Assembly (NCBI GenBank): GCA_937923405.1
Contig: CALDUY010000005.1
Coordinates: 186,001 to 250,000 of the forward strand
Length of the DNA stretch: 64,000 bases
Reading direction: 5' to 3'
Source: an uncultured Gemmataceae bacterium
GTDB lineage: Bacteria > Planctomycetota > Planctomycetia > Gemmatales > Gemmataceae
Below the pieces are notes generated by a model that was given only the letters and a program-made list of their open reading frames with translations, did no database searches and had not been told where the DNA came from. A program made the translations under genes and the position numbers. How positions within the stretch are numbered: the first letter of the stretch is position 1; each line of letters opens with the position of its first letter. This document shows positions 47,467 to 56,665 of this stretch, piece after piece.

Positions 47467-49119
47467 ATGAGCGACATTACTGAGCGACCGATTCAATCGA
47501 CGGCGATTCCTGACGCAGACGCCTTGCCCATCACGGATTCCCCGCGCGATGAGCCGTATCGCCCACTTTCGCTGCTCGCCATCGCAGGATTCTCTCTGGC
47601 CGTGCTATACGCCTTCTTGGTGCTATTGGGCGGTCTGGTTCCTGTCCTAGCACGCTATCCGCGTGTGTTCGCCTTGTTGCTCTGCGCCGGCCCGTTGATC
47701 GGTTTGCAGATTGTGTTGCTCAGTAAGCAACGAACGCTACCTCGCATGCTCAAGGCTCTCGGCATCGGCCTGGGACTGGTCCTGGTCGTTGTTGGCCTGT
47801 ACGGTCTGCTTGCCTACGCCGGCACGAATCCCTGGTTGATTCTGGATGGTCCAGGTTGGTTTTTGGTGATGGCGGCCATCGCTTGCTGCTGGTTGGCCAG
47901 TCGCATCATCCAGACCTCAGAAGGCACTTTGGACGGAGCATGGTTGGCTAGCTTCGGCCTTACCCTGTCCTTGATTTCTGCGTTGATCTACGGAGCCTAC
48001 CTGGCCTCCAACACCTTCGCCATTCGTGGACAAGCGCGGCAAGTGGCCGAGCAGTTCCTCCGACTAATTACCGAAGGCACTCAGGAATCTACCGAAAAGG
48101 CGTTTCTGCTAATGTTGCCGGTCCGTTCGCGTCCTTCCGAAGCAGAAGGCAACCTGCGTCGGCGAATCGAGATGGAATTCAACCTCTCGCAAGATCCAAC
48201 CGGACGTACTCCCGGCGGACCATTTTCACAGTTTCGAGCCACCGAATATGTGAAAATCTTGCAGACAGGCGACCTGCAACTCTCATTTGAACGTGTTGGA
48301 ATCTCCAAATTCGAGCGTGGGGCCTATGATGTAGGCTTGTACTATCGCGCGGTCGGCCCATTAGGCACCTTCCTGATCCACGTCGCCACCCGAGGCGAAG
48401 AAGTTACCGATGCCACTGGAACCAGTCGCCGTTGGCAAATCACCCCTCAGGCCACTCGTTTGGAAGAGTCCAAATACAACGACTTTGGCAATATCGTTCG
48501 TGAAGGTAGCGGCTATGCCAACATCGCTATCGTCAACTGGACTCGGCAGGCCGAAGCCGGTAATGCCAAAGGGGCTTTTCTCTTTACATTACCGGAGACA
48601 GATCGGATCCGTTTTGTCGGCAATCTGCTCTCCTCCGAGGCTGGATTACCTTTGCTCGGCGGCCCCAGCATCGCCGTTCTGCAACGGTTGAACGAAGCCA
48701 GTCAAAAGGATTTCGAGGAACAACTCGCCGCTTATCGCTCCGGAAAATTGATCGACGTAGATACCTATCCATTCTTCGTCGCTCCGGATGACAACACGGG
48801 TAAAGACGTACATCGCAAGGCGATTCTAGACGGACTAACTCGCTACTACTCCGGAGAACCCCCGCTGAATGTCCAGGTGACCACAGCGAGTAACCAGTTC
48901 CCTCGTTACAGTAACAAGGAACCGGGAGTGTATTACATTCCCATGTCGATCAAGGTGCCCTCTCCGATTCCCGGTAAAGCGGGATACACCGTCGAGGCTG
49001 ACCTACAGGTCATTGGTCCGCCGCCCGATCGCGCGGCCAAGGGGGTGTATCGCATCGGCAAACTACGTCTGTTCCGCGGACAGTTCACGCCGACGGAACG
49101 GCTCGGGGAAGCTCCGTAA
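47467..49119 (+). CDS. Membrane protein with large C-terminal extracytoplasmic domain
   Basis: A 550-residue protein starting at ATG 47467, with GAGG 6 bases upstream. After a polar N-terminal tail there are about five membrane helices within residues 30-190 (for example LLAIAGFSLAVLYAFLVLLGG, ALGIGLGLVLVVVGLYGLLAY and GLTLSLISALIYGAYLAS), then about 360 soluble residues with no recognised motif. It takes the position where coaBC or a similar housekeeping gene often follows rpoZ. It is probably the last gene of the operon; 60 bases separate it from rpoZ, and it ends 2 bases from the convergent ribBA stop. Confidence 0.7.
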   Translation: MSDITERPIQSTAIPDADALPITDSPRDEPYRPLSLLAIAGFSLAVLYAFLVLLGGLVPVLARYPRVFALLLCAGPLIGLQIVLLSKQRTLPRMLKALGIGLGLVLVVVGLYGLLAYAGTNPWLILDGPGWFLVMAAIACCWLASRIIQTSEGTLDGAWLASFGLTLSLISALIYGAYLASNTFAIRGQARQVAEQFLRLITEGTQESTEKAFLLMLPVRSRPSEAEGNLRRRIEMEFNLSQDPTGRTPGGPFSQFRATEYVKILQTGDLQLSFERVGISKFERGAYDVGLYYRAVGPLGTFLIHVATRGEEVTDATGTSRRWQITPQATRLEESKYNDFGNIVREGSGYANIAIVNWTRQAEAGNAKGAFLFTLPETDRIRFVGNLLSSEAGLPLLGGPSIAVLQRLNEASQKDFEEQLAAYRSGKLIDVDTYPFFVAPDDNTGKDVHRKAILDGLTRYYSGEPPLNVQVTTASNQFPRYSNKEPGVYYIPMSIKVPSPIPGKAGYTVEADLQVIGPPPDRAAKGVYRIGKLRLFRGQFTPTERLGEAP

Positions 49120-49121
49120 CC

Positions 49122-50378
49122 TCACGGTTGCTGGAGCAAGTGGCCCAGTTTTTCCCGTTTGGTTTGCAGGTAGCGACGATTGCGTTCGTTGGCGGGAACC
49201 TGGATTGCGACTCGTTCCACGATACGAAGGCCGTATCCTTCCAGACCAACAACTTTCTTGGGATTGTTGGTCAACAAGCGAATCTGCTGGACGCCCAGAT
49301 CAAGCAGGATCTGGGCCCCGATTCCATAGTGACGCAGGTCCGCACCGAATCCAAGCGCCTGATTCGCTTCGACCGTGTCTAGTCCGGCTTGCTGTTGCAA
49401 CTGATAAGCCTTGAGTTTGTGCAGCAAGCCGATGCCCCGTCCCTCTTGACGCATGTAGAGAATTACCCCTTTGCCCACATCGGCGACCTGCATCATGGCT
49501 CGCTGCAGTTGCGAACCACAATCGCACAGCATGCTGTCGAGCAAATCTCCCGTGAGACATTGGCTGTGAATGCGTACGAGAATTGGTTCCTCTTGTGGCG
49601 GGACCACGCCCCCAGCTCCTTCGACGCCAACTCCTCCCATGGTTAGTGCCAGGTGCGGCTCGGGATCTACCGTCGAGGTATAGACGATCAGATCAAACTC
49701 TCCCAGCGGCGTCGGCAGCTTCAGCGACACTTCGCGACGAATCAACTTCTCGCGCTGACGGCGATACTTAATGAGCTGCTCGATGGAGCAAATTTTCAGC
49801 CCATGCTGACGGGCGAAGGCTTGCAAATCGGGCAAGCGGGCCATGGTGCCATCGGGATTGACGATCTCGCAAATGACGCTGGCGTGTTTCAGCCCAGCCA
49901 GTCGAGCCAGATCGACACTGCCTTCGGTGTGGCCGGCACGGACCAGCACTCCGCCCTCACGGGCACGCAGTCCATCCATATGGCCATGCCCGCGGACCAA
50001 GTCCGCTGCCGTCGAGCGATCATCCATGACCACTTGTACAGTGCGAGCGCGATCGTAGGCGGAGATTCCCGTGGTGATCCCCACACGGGCATCGAACTTC
50101 TGGGTCAACGGCGTCATCGCCATGTCGGAAATGCTGTTGGCCATTGGTTCCAGATGAAAGCGATCGCAAATATCCGCAGACATAGCCAGACAAACCATAC
50201 CGCAGGCATTGCGCATCATGAAGTTGATCGCTTCGGGAGTGACCTTCTCCGCGGCGATGACCAAGTCGCCCTCGTTCTCGCGGTTCTCATCATCAACAAG
50301 AATAATCATTCGGCCTTGGCGCAGTTCTTCCAAAGCCTCTTCGATGCTGCAAAACATTTCCTGACTCGACTCCGGCAT
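49122..50378 (-). CDS. ribBA: Bifunctional 3,4-dihydroxy-2-butanone 4-phosphate synthase / GTP cyclohydrolase II
   Basis: A 418-residue fusion catalysing the two entry reactions of riboflavin synthesis. The N-terminal DHBP synthase has VDDENRENEGDLV, the acidic Mg site, plus GHTEGSVDLARLAG. The C-terminal GTP cyclohydrolase II has the zinc cysteines in SQCLTGDLLDSMLCDCGSQL, RQEGRGIGL and RLLTNNPKK. Both halves look active. GGAG lies 8 bases before ATG 50378. No FMN riboswitch is visible in the short upstream gap. It lies 83 bases downstream of the second polyketide gene on the same strand and may be read through from it. Confidence 0.96.
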   Translation of the reverse strand: MPESSQEMFCSIEEALEELRQGRMIILVDDENRENEGDLVIAAEKVTPEAINFMMRNACGMVCLAMSADICDRFHLEPMANSISDMAMTPLTQKFDARVGITTGISAYDRARTVQVVMDDRSTAADLVRGHGHMDGLRAREGGVLVRAGHTEGSVDLARLAGLKHASVICEIVNPDGTMARLPDLQAFARQHGLKICSIEQLIKYRRQREKLIRREVSLKLPTPLGEFDLIVYTSTVDPEPHLALTMGGVGVEGAGGVVPPQEEPILVRIHSQCLTGDLLDSMLCDCGSQLQRAMMQVADVGKGVILYMRQEGRGIGLLHKLKAYQLQQQAGLDTVEANQALGFGADLRHYGIGAQILLDLGVQQIRLLTNNPKKVVGLEGYGLRIVERVAIQVPANERNRRYLQTKREKLGHLLQQP

Positions 50379-50461
50379 AGCACAGCTCCGATCCGCGAGG
50401 GTGAGGAGATTCCTCTTAATTCATTGTAGTCGCCCTGTCTTGGCTCGATGTCTCGGCTTGC

Positions 50462-53400
50462 TCAGCCGTGCATCGCCAGCGAAAAATCCGTCATGCCATA
50501 AATGACCAGTCCGTCCACGGCGAGGTAACCGTCGGCGACCAAACGTCGTTGCGCGTCGTCTCGCTGAGTGATGCTGGCCTGCACTCGGAGTCGCTGATTG
50601 GAAGGAATCACTTGGCCACGATAGATCCACCGATGTCGTCCGAGATTGGTCGAGAACGCTGCACACTTGCCCCACCGAGTGACGGCAAACACTTTGAGCA
50701 ACTGAAGCAAAGCCTCTAACCCCAACGAACCGGGCATGACAGGATCTTGATAAAAATGGGCCTCGAAGAACCATTCCTCGGGACAAACCTGCTTGCTTCC
50801 TTCGATAAAGCCCAGACCATGCGGACCGCCCTCCAGAAGCAGGCAATCGATGCGATCCAGCATGCGCAGCATCGAATCCGGATAAGGCGGATCTGTTGGG
50901 TAGTCGAAAGATGGCCCAGATTCACTCGGCACGAACGGCGTGGCTTCGCGAAGGCCGATCTGCTGAGCCAGCGCCTGGCGCGAGAAGAAGCCAAACGTCG
51001 TCGAACCCTGGTAAAGCACGTCAAACCGATCTCGGACCTGAAACTCGAAATCCTGAATAATCATGCCGCCCGACGAAGCCACCCGTGTACAGCGAATGGC
51101 CGAAGTCAGCGTTCCTGTCTCCGGCGTGACGACGCGAAGAAGGGTGGCATCTCCGCCGAGGTTGCGATAATGCAGTGCCTGCTCACTGGTCAGAGCCGAC
51201 CCCATGTAGGCCGACATCCAGCCACACACTTGCAGAGGAATCTCCAGCAGCACGGCGAACGGCATGATCCCAACCCGCTCTTGCGTGAAGTACCACTCCT
51301 CAGTGGGAACGTCGTATTCCGCCTCGACGGTACCACCAGGCTGCATGATCCACGGCGGAGCATTGAGGCGAACAATGCGATCGAGAAAGCAGTAGGGAGG
51401 CCCTGGCAAGCGTGCGATGAACTTGTCGTCGAATGGCAGGTAGCGGTCGCCGAACGCCTCGGAGGGGTTGCCCCGAGCAAACGCCAAGATATGGTGCCGC
51501 TCGAACAGCGCCACGGATTGCTCGTGAGCGGCGGTCCACAACTCGGCGAGACGCTCTCGACTCAGCCCGCTCAATCGCAAACTCATGTCGGTGATTTCGA
51601 CGATCGCTTTGCCGTCGGCGTACATCAGCGCATCGCAGATGACGAATGGTTCAGGCCGATAGCCGCGTTCTTTCAAGATGACTTCATAAGTCACTTTGCT
51701 TGTTGCTGCGGTGACCTGCCCGCGACACTTCAAGCGACTGGCCACTCCAGACACCGGCTCACAGACGACCTCGCTGTGTTCGCCAACCCACCCTAGACGC
51801 ATAAGAAAGATCCGCAAAGTATGCAAACAGCATTCATACATCAGGGTACCAGGCATCACCTGATCATCGACGAAATGACAGGTTAAAAACCAATCGTCAG
51901 GATGGATGTCGGCTTCTCCGACAATGCGTCCGATCCCAAATCGTCCACCGCGCGGCTCCAGCACTGGAACTCGATGCACTAAACGCATGCGTCCCGAGGG
52001 TAGCCGAGCCGGTTCCCGAAGCGATAGTCGCGCGAAGCGTGGACCGAAGCAAGCCGCGTACTCACCACGTCGCAGCGCATCGACTTGCTCGTCGCTGTAG
52101 CTCTCGACCTGCATCGGTGGCAGAAACGGTTCGGCTTGCGGTTCGATGCCGGGTCGCGGTCTTAGTTGTAGCTCTGTTTGCACGACTCCCTTTCCCGAGG
52201 CCAACTCCTGTTCGCTGAAAAAGCCGGCAATACCATCCGTCATAGTCAGGAGCGGTTCACCATTGACTGTGCCGACAAAGCGGAAGCGGAACAGATATGT
52301 CTCGCCTTGTCGGAAGAAGCGGTCGATGTGAATGTCGTAGCGGATCGTCTCGCCAGGGGTGGGCAAGCCACGATGGAACGTAACGACGGCATCGAGTAAG
52401 CGATATACCGCCAGCCCGCGTGTGCGGAAATCGATGCCGAGATACCCTGAGAGAAACAGATCGGCTTGGCCGGACTCAACAGCCAGACAGGTCGGGATGC
52501 GGTTGTTGTCCAGATACCACGCTCCGGGCAGCACGTCGTGTTCGGTCACGACTCGACCGCGAGTCAGCGAGCGGGGTTCCCCCTCGATAGTGAGAATGCG
52601 ATCGACGAGCATGAGTGGCTCATCGGGCAGGCGAACTCGTGTTGGAAAAGTGTCCACTTCGGCGAAATCAGCTCCGAGGACATTAGCGATCTTTCCCGTG
52701 GCAAATTCAAGGCACTGCCGGCGATCCAGAACCACAGGTACAGGCGAACTCACGGCTGCCGCTGGCACGGTCTCCGTCAGCTTGGCCCCCTGCAAGATTA
52801 ACTCCACCAATCGACTCTGAAAACCGATCACCTCGGTGAAGGTCCGCTGCAACGATTGATCGAATCGCAGATAGGCGGCGTGTGCCTCCGACTGAGCCGA
52901 TTGAATCGCGACAGCACGAGCGAGCTGCGGCTCCAGCGACGAGGTGTTGCTGCATGGCAAGGAAGCAGTTCGGACAAGAGAGGCTGCGGGAATGGCTAGC
53001 GGCATGGGCGGAGTTTGTAGGCCATACAATCCGTGGAGAGAGACTGGTACGCGCTCAACCACCAACTGAGCCATCAATCGCCACAACGCGGCTAAACTGT
53101 CGGAGCTGGGCAAGCAAGCCGATCTGGCCAGGTGTGGCCGCTCGCCGAGGATCGCGTCGATTAAACGCGAACATGATCCTCCTGGACCAACCTCGACAAA
53201 GATCCGCACCCCGTCTTGATAAGCTGACTCGACGACAGTGGGGAAGTCGATCGTATGCAACGCCTGATGAAGAATGGCGTCGGCAATGCTTTCCGAATCC
53301 AAAGCCATCACTCGCCCCAACCCGGCAGAATAAAATTGTACTTTATCGAGTGGAAAAGTCGTCAGTCGATGAAGCTCACGATATGGTCGAGCAACTGGAT

Positions 53401-56400
53401 GAACTACCTCACAATGCATCGTGGTGGTTTCCGGTACGGGAACGGGTGCCACACCGAGGCGTCGAGCCAGTTCCTCGACCGCGGACCGCTCGCCACCGAC
53501 TACGCACTCGTTAGGACTGTTGATGATCTGTAGATAAACCCGCGACAATCCAGTTAGCGCGGCACGCACCTGGTCGGCAGACCGGGCCACCACACAGGTT
53601 CGCCAGTCGACCAGTTCCCCGGCAGACAGTCCCCAGACAGTTCGGACCGCGTCACAAGGTCCGGCCAGACTAGTACGAAACAGCCCCGACTCGCGTATTC
53701 GCTGCAACATCCCGTCACGATCACGCCAGACACGCAGGCCGAACAGCATCGACGACTCACCCAAACTGTAGCCGAGGGCGGCCTGAGGCTGTAGTCCTAG
53801 CGGTCCAGTGAGCAGGTCAGTAATCAGCGTTCCAACAGCAACTTGACAGAAGATCCGCTCTTCGACCGTCAGTTCGCGCTGTCCCTGCTCCCAGAGTAGT
53901 TGGGGTAAATACTGCTGTTCGAGATGGTGATTCTCGGTTTCTTGACGTTGCAATAACTCGGGCCAATACAGCCCTATTTCACGCCCCATGTCGGGGAAGT
54001 CGCTGCCTGAGCCAGGATAGACCAACGCTACCTGAGCCGCGAGCCCCAGCGGCATCGGCGTGTAGTAGAGATGTTCCAGAGCTAAGGGTTGGCCAGGTGA
54101 TTGATGCAGATGTTCGCGGCCTCGGCGAAACAGTTCGTCGAACTCGGCGCGGTCTCGTGGTGTCAGCACCAGAGCCAGGCCAGACCAAGTCGGTCGCCAA
54201 TCGTCGCTCAACCAAGCGCGAGTTAGTGCGTCGATCGTGGGTTCGGAACGTGAGGCCAGCCAGCGTTGCAACTCGGTCAAGCGAGCGAGCAGTTCTGTCG
54301 GAGTCGCGCCCTCAACAGCGAAGAAGCCCAGCCGTCGCGGTTTGGCAAGCAAGGCTCTCCCGCTCCCTTGGCACAGTGTGACCTTACCGCGTGAACCATC
54401 CGTGCCTGTACTGACCACGGTCAGAGAGCGTGGCTCACTAGCAAACCAGTAACGTGGGCCACGCGAACCGAGACAGAGATCGTACTTCAGACTCAGACAA
54501 TGCCGCAGGAGTGACACCAACCCCGTAGCGGCTCCGCAATGTCCGACAAGAGGATCTGACTTACCATAGACCGACGAAACATGCCCCGTGTGATCGAGGG
54601 TGATCGAATCGAGGCGAGCGACTCCTTCGGAGCCACGACGCAGTATGAGGGCAACAGCGGCATCGCAACGAGGGACCGCTTCGCCCAGAGCCTGCTCAAC
54701 GCGCGGATCGTGAACGAGATCGACAGCTCCAACCAGGGCGACTTCCAACTCGCCGCGACGTAATGCTTCCACAGCCAGATGCAGCGCGGTTAGCCCCGAG
54801 GTTTCCGTACTGGAGACGGTGAATGAAGGCCCACCGAGTCGAAAGGTACGAGCAATGCGACTTGCCGCGATGCTGGCCAGCGCTCCCATCGTACGGTTCG
54901 CCGAAAGCGGTGGACCAGCTGCCTCGATGAAATCCGGATCATGTCGCAAAATTGACCATCGCAGATGGAAATTGGCTGTATTGGGATCCAAACTTACGCC
55001 GAGAAACACGCCGGCTCGGAGTCGTTCCGAGTCAGTGAGGAACTCTTGCTCTAAAGCACGGGCAGCCACTGCGAGAATGAGCGACTGTTGCGGGAGCATC
55101 TCCTCCACCTCGCGCGGGGGAATGCGAAAACGCTCGGCAGCCAAAGTGATCGAATCGATTCGGCTTGTAGGACGCTCGCCAGGCAGCCCGAGCAAGTCGG
55201 CATCGCTCCAAGCACCAAGGTGATAAGATAAAGCGACTATGGAGATCGGTGATATTGGACATACTGAAAATGAGATAGCTGAGGTAGATAATTGACTTGA
55301 TTCAGGTGCTTCTTCCAACAACAGATGAGCATTGATGCCGCCGAAGCCGAAGCCGCTGATCGCCGCTCGCCGCGGTCGGTCCGCTGGTCGCCGCCACGGT
55401 TGCGGTGAACGCAGCAGGCGAAACGGAGAGGCTTCCAATCCCAAACCTGGAGCGGGGCTATCAAAGTTCGCCGTCGGGGGCAGAGTTTCTTCGCGTAAGG
55501 CGAGCAGCACCTTGGTCAGGGCTGCCGCTCCCGCCGCCGTCAACAGGTGCCCTACGCTGGATTTAACCGCACTTAGCACACACTGCCCAGGTTGGGCGGT
55601 TAACCCCTGCCACAACTTTTTCAGACTTTCCAGCTCTATTCTATCGCCAATTGGTGTACCAGTGGCGTGACACTCGATCAGATCGACCTCATCGGGCGAC
55701 CAGCCAGCCGCCTGGTAGGCCGCTTGCATCGCCCGCAGTTGGCCCTCACTGGCTGGGGCAAGTAGTCCCCCCTCGATGTCGTTGGACAAGCCGATCCCCA
55801 CGATCACCCCGAAGATGTGGTCACCGTCTCGTTGGGCGTCTTCGAGTCGCTTCAACACGAACACCCCAGCCCCTTCACCGACCACTAGGCCATCTCCTCG
55901 GACGTCAAACGGCGAGCATCGGCCGCTGGGCGATAGAGCGTGCAACTGGGTGAAGCCCATCTGTGTATAGAGGCTGTCGGGCCGTGACACCCCACCAGCC
56001 AACATGGCATCGGCTCGCCCTGAGATTAACTCATCGACTGCAAGTTTCAGGGCATAAAGCGATGAGGCACAAGCGGCATCGAGTGTGAAGGCACACCCGC
56101 CGAGGTTCAGAGCATGGGCCACCAGCCCCGCGGGAAGACCAGTGGGTTGCAGATTGAGTCGATGCGGGATCGACTCAGAAAAAGGATAATGTCGAGATGA
56201 TTGATCGTAGATTTGCTTGCCCCGCACAGTTCGCGACCAAGCCGAAGCCGACTCCGTGGGTAAGGCAATGGCTCCGAGAATCACCCCGACTCGGCGTCGG
56301 TCGAGTGTGTGCGTCACCGCCGATTGCCAGGCACGCCGGCTGGCTTCCAGTGCGAGCTGAAAGACCGGATCGAGTTGACGGACCAGTTCCGGATCAAGAT

Positions 56401-56641
56401 TCAGCCCATCCAGTTGAAGAGTAAACGGATCGAGAAAATAGGCTTTGCATGAAATCACTCGATCCGGACGAATTTCGCCCGGAGAGTGAATCGCCTGGGA
56501 AGGAAAGAGCCACCGGCCTGGGGGCGGCTCACGTGCGGGGTCAACTCTCTGGAGGATGTTTTGCCAGAATTGCTCCAGCGTCGCGGCTGCGGGAAATAAT
56601 CCTCCCACGCCGACGATGGCGATACGCGAATTTTGACTCAT
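50462..56641 (-). CDS. PfaC-like multidomain polyketide/PUFA synthase: KS-CLF-AT-DH-DH
   Basis: A 2059-residue protein. KS at about 1-445 has an intact triad: Cys191 in DAACASS, His325 in CHATGTP and His365 in SSVGH. A second KS-like domain (about 455-780) has Glu613 where the cysteine should be (SSTETSG), so it is a chain-length-factor type partner. An acyltransferase (about 865-1175) has Ser959 in GYSLGE and His1076. A helical linker leads to two FabA-type double-hotdog dehydratases: DH1 about 1335-1700 with His1589 in HFVDDQVMPG, and DH2 about 1735-2059 with His1962 in HFYQDPVMPG. This is the PfaC plan with a PfaB-like AT inserted, as in myxobacterial Pfa3, but without the terminal acyltransferase. 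It starts 24 bases after the PfaA-like gene. Confidence 0.92.
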   Translation of the reverse strand: MSQNSRIAIVGVGGLFPAAATLEQFWQNILQRVDPAREPPPGRWLFPSQAIHSPGEIRPDRVISCKAYFLDPFTLQLDGLNLDPELVRQLDPVFQLALEASRRAWQSAVTHTLDRRRVGVILGAIALPTESASAWSRTVRGKQIYDQSSRHYPFSESIPHRLNLQPTGLPAGLVAHALNLGGCAFTLDAACASSLYALKLAVDELISGRADAMLAGGVSRPDSLYTQMGFTQLHALSPSGRCSPFDVRGDGLVVGEGAGVFVLKRLEDAQRDGDHIFGVIVGIGLSNDIEGGLLAPASEGQLRAMQAAYQAAGWSPDEVDLIECHATGTPIGDRIELESLKKLWQGLTAQPGQCVLSAVKSSVGHLLTAAGAAALTKVLLALREETLPPTANFDSPAPGLGLEASPFRLLRSPQPWRRPADRPRRAAISGFGFGGINAHLLLEEAPESSQLSTSAISFSVCPISPISIVALSYHLGAWSDADLLGLPGERPTSRIDSITLAAERFRIPPREVEEMLPQQSLILAVAARALEQEFLTDSERLRAGVFLGVSLDPNTANFHLRWSILRHDPDFIEAAGPPLSANRTMGALASIAASRIARTFRLGGPSFTVSSTETSGLTALHLAVEALRRGELEVALVGAVDLVHDPRVEQALGEAVPRCDAAVALILRRGSEGVARLDSITLDHTGHVSSVYGKSDPLVGHCGAATGLVSLLRHCLSLKYDLCLGSRGPRYWFASEPRSLTVVSTGTDGSRGKVTLCQGSGRALLAKPRRLGFFAVEGATPTELLARLTELQRWLASRSEPTIDALTRAWLSDDWRPTWSGLALVLTPRDRAEFDELFRRGREHLHQSPGQPLALEHLYYTPMPLGLAAQVALVYPGSGSDFPDMGREIGLYWPELLQRQETENHHLEQQYLPQLLWEQGQRELTVEERIFCQVAVGTLITDLLTGPLGLQPQAALGYSLGESSMLFGLRVWRDRDGMLQRIRESGLFRTSLAGPCDAVRTVWGLSAGELVDWRTCVVARSADQVRAALTGLSRVYLQIINSPNECVVGGERSAVEELARRLGVAPVPVPETTTMHCEVVHPVARPYRELHRLTTFPLDKVQFYSAGLGRVMALDSESIADAILHQALHTIDFPTVVESAYQDGVRIFVEVGPGGSCSRLIDAILGERPHLARSACLPSSDSLAALWRLMAQLVVERVPVSLHGLYGLQTPPMPLAIPAASLVRTASLPCSNTSSLEPQLARAVAIQSAQSEAHAAYLRFDQSLQRTFTEVIGFQSRLVELILQGAKLTETVPAAAVSSPVPVVLDRRQCLEFATGKIANVLGADFAEVDTFPTRVRLPDEPLMLVDRILTIEGEPRSLTRGRVVTEHDVLPGAWYLDNNRIPTCLAVESGQADLFLSGYLGIDFRTRGLAVYRLLDAVVTFHRGLPTPGETIRYDIHIDRFFRQGETYLFRFRFVGTVNGEPLLTMTDGIAGFFSEQELASGKGVVQTELQLRPRPGIEPQAEPFLPPMQVESYSDEQVDALRRGEYAACFGPRFARLSLREPARLPSGRMRLVHRVPVLEPRGGRFGIGRIVGEADIHPDDWFLTCHFVDDQVMPGTLMYECCLHTLRIFLMRLGWVGEHSEVVCEPVSGVASRLKCRGQVTAATSKVTYEVILKERGYRPEPFVICDALMYADGKAIVEITDMSLRLSGLSRERLAELWTAAHEQSVALFERHHILAFARGNPSEAFGDRYLPFDDKFIARLPGPPYCFLDRIVRLNAPPWIMQPGGTVEAEYDVPTEEWYFTQERVGIMPFAVLLEIPLQVCGWMSAYMGSALTSEQALHYRNLGGDATLLRVVTPETGTLTSAIRCTRVASSGGMIIQDFEFQVRDRFDVLYQGSTTFGFFSRQALAQQIGLREATPFVPSESGPSFDYPTDPPYPDSMLRMLDRIDCLLLEGGPHGLGFIEGSKQVCPEEWFFEAHFYQDPVMPGSLGLEALLQLLKVFAVTRWGKCAAFSTNLGRHRWIYRGQVIPSNQRLRVQASITQRDDAQRRLVADGYLAVDGLVIYGMTDFSLAMHG

Positions 56642-56665
56642 CGTGCTGCCACTCGAAACGCAGGA

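Noticed and set aside
50379..50461. FMN riboswitch before ribBA
   Set aside because: The gap to the upstream gene is only about 83 bases and shows no RFN-type conserved elements.
50747..51796. A 349-codon plus-strand open frame inside the PfaC-like gene
   Set aside because: It is antisense to a protein with intact DH motifs, has no recognisable domain and results from the codon bias of the real gene.
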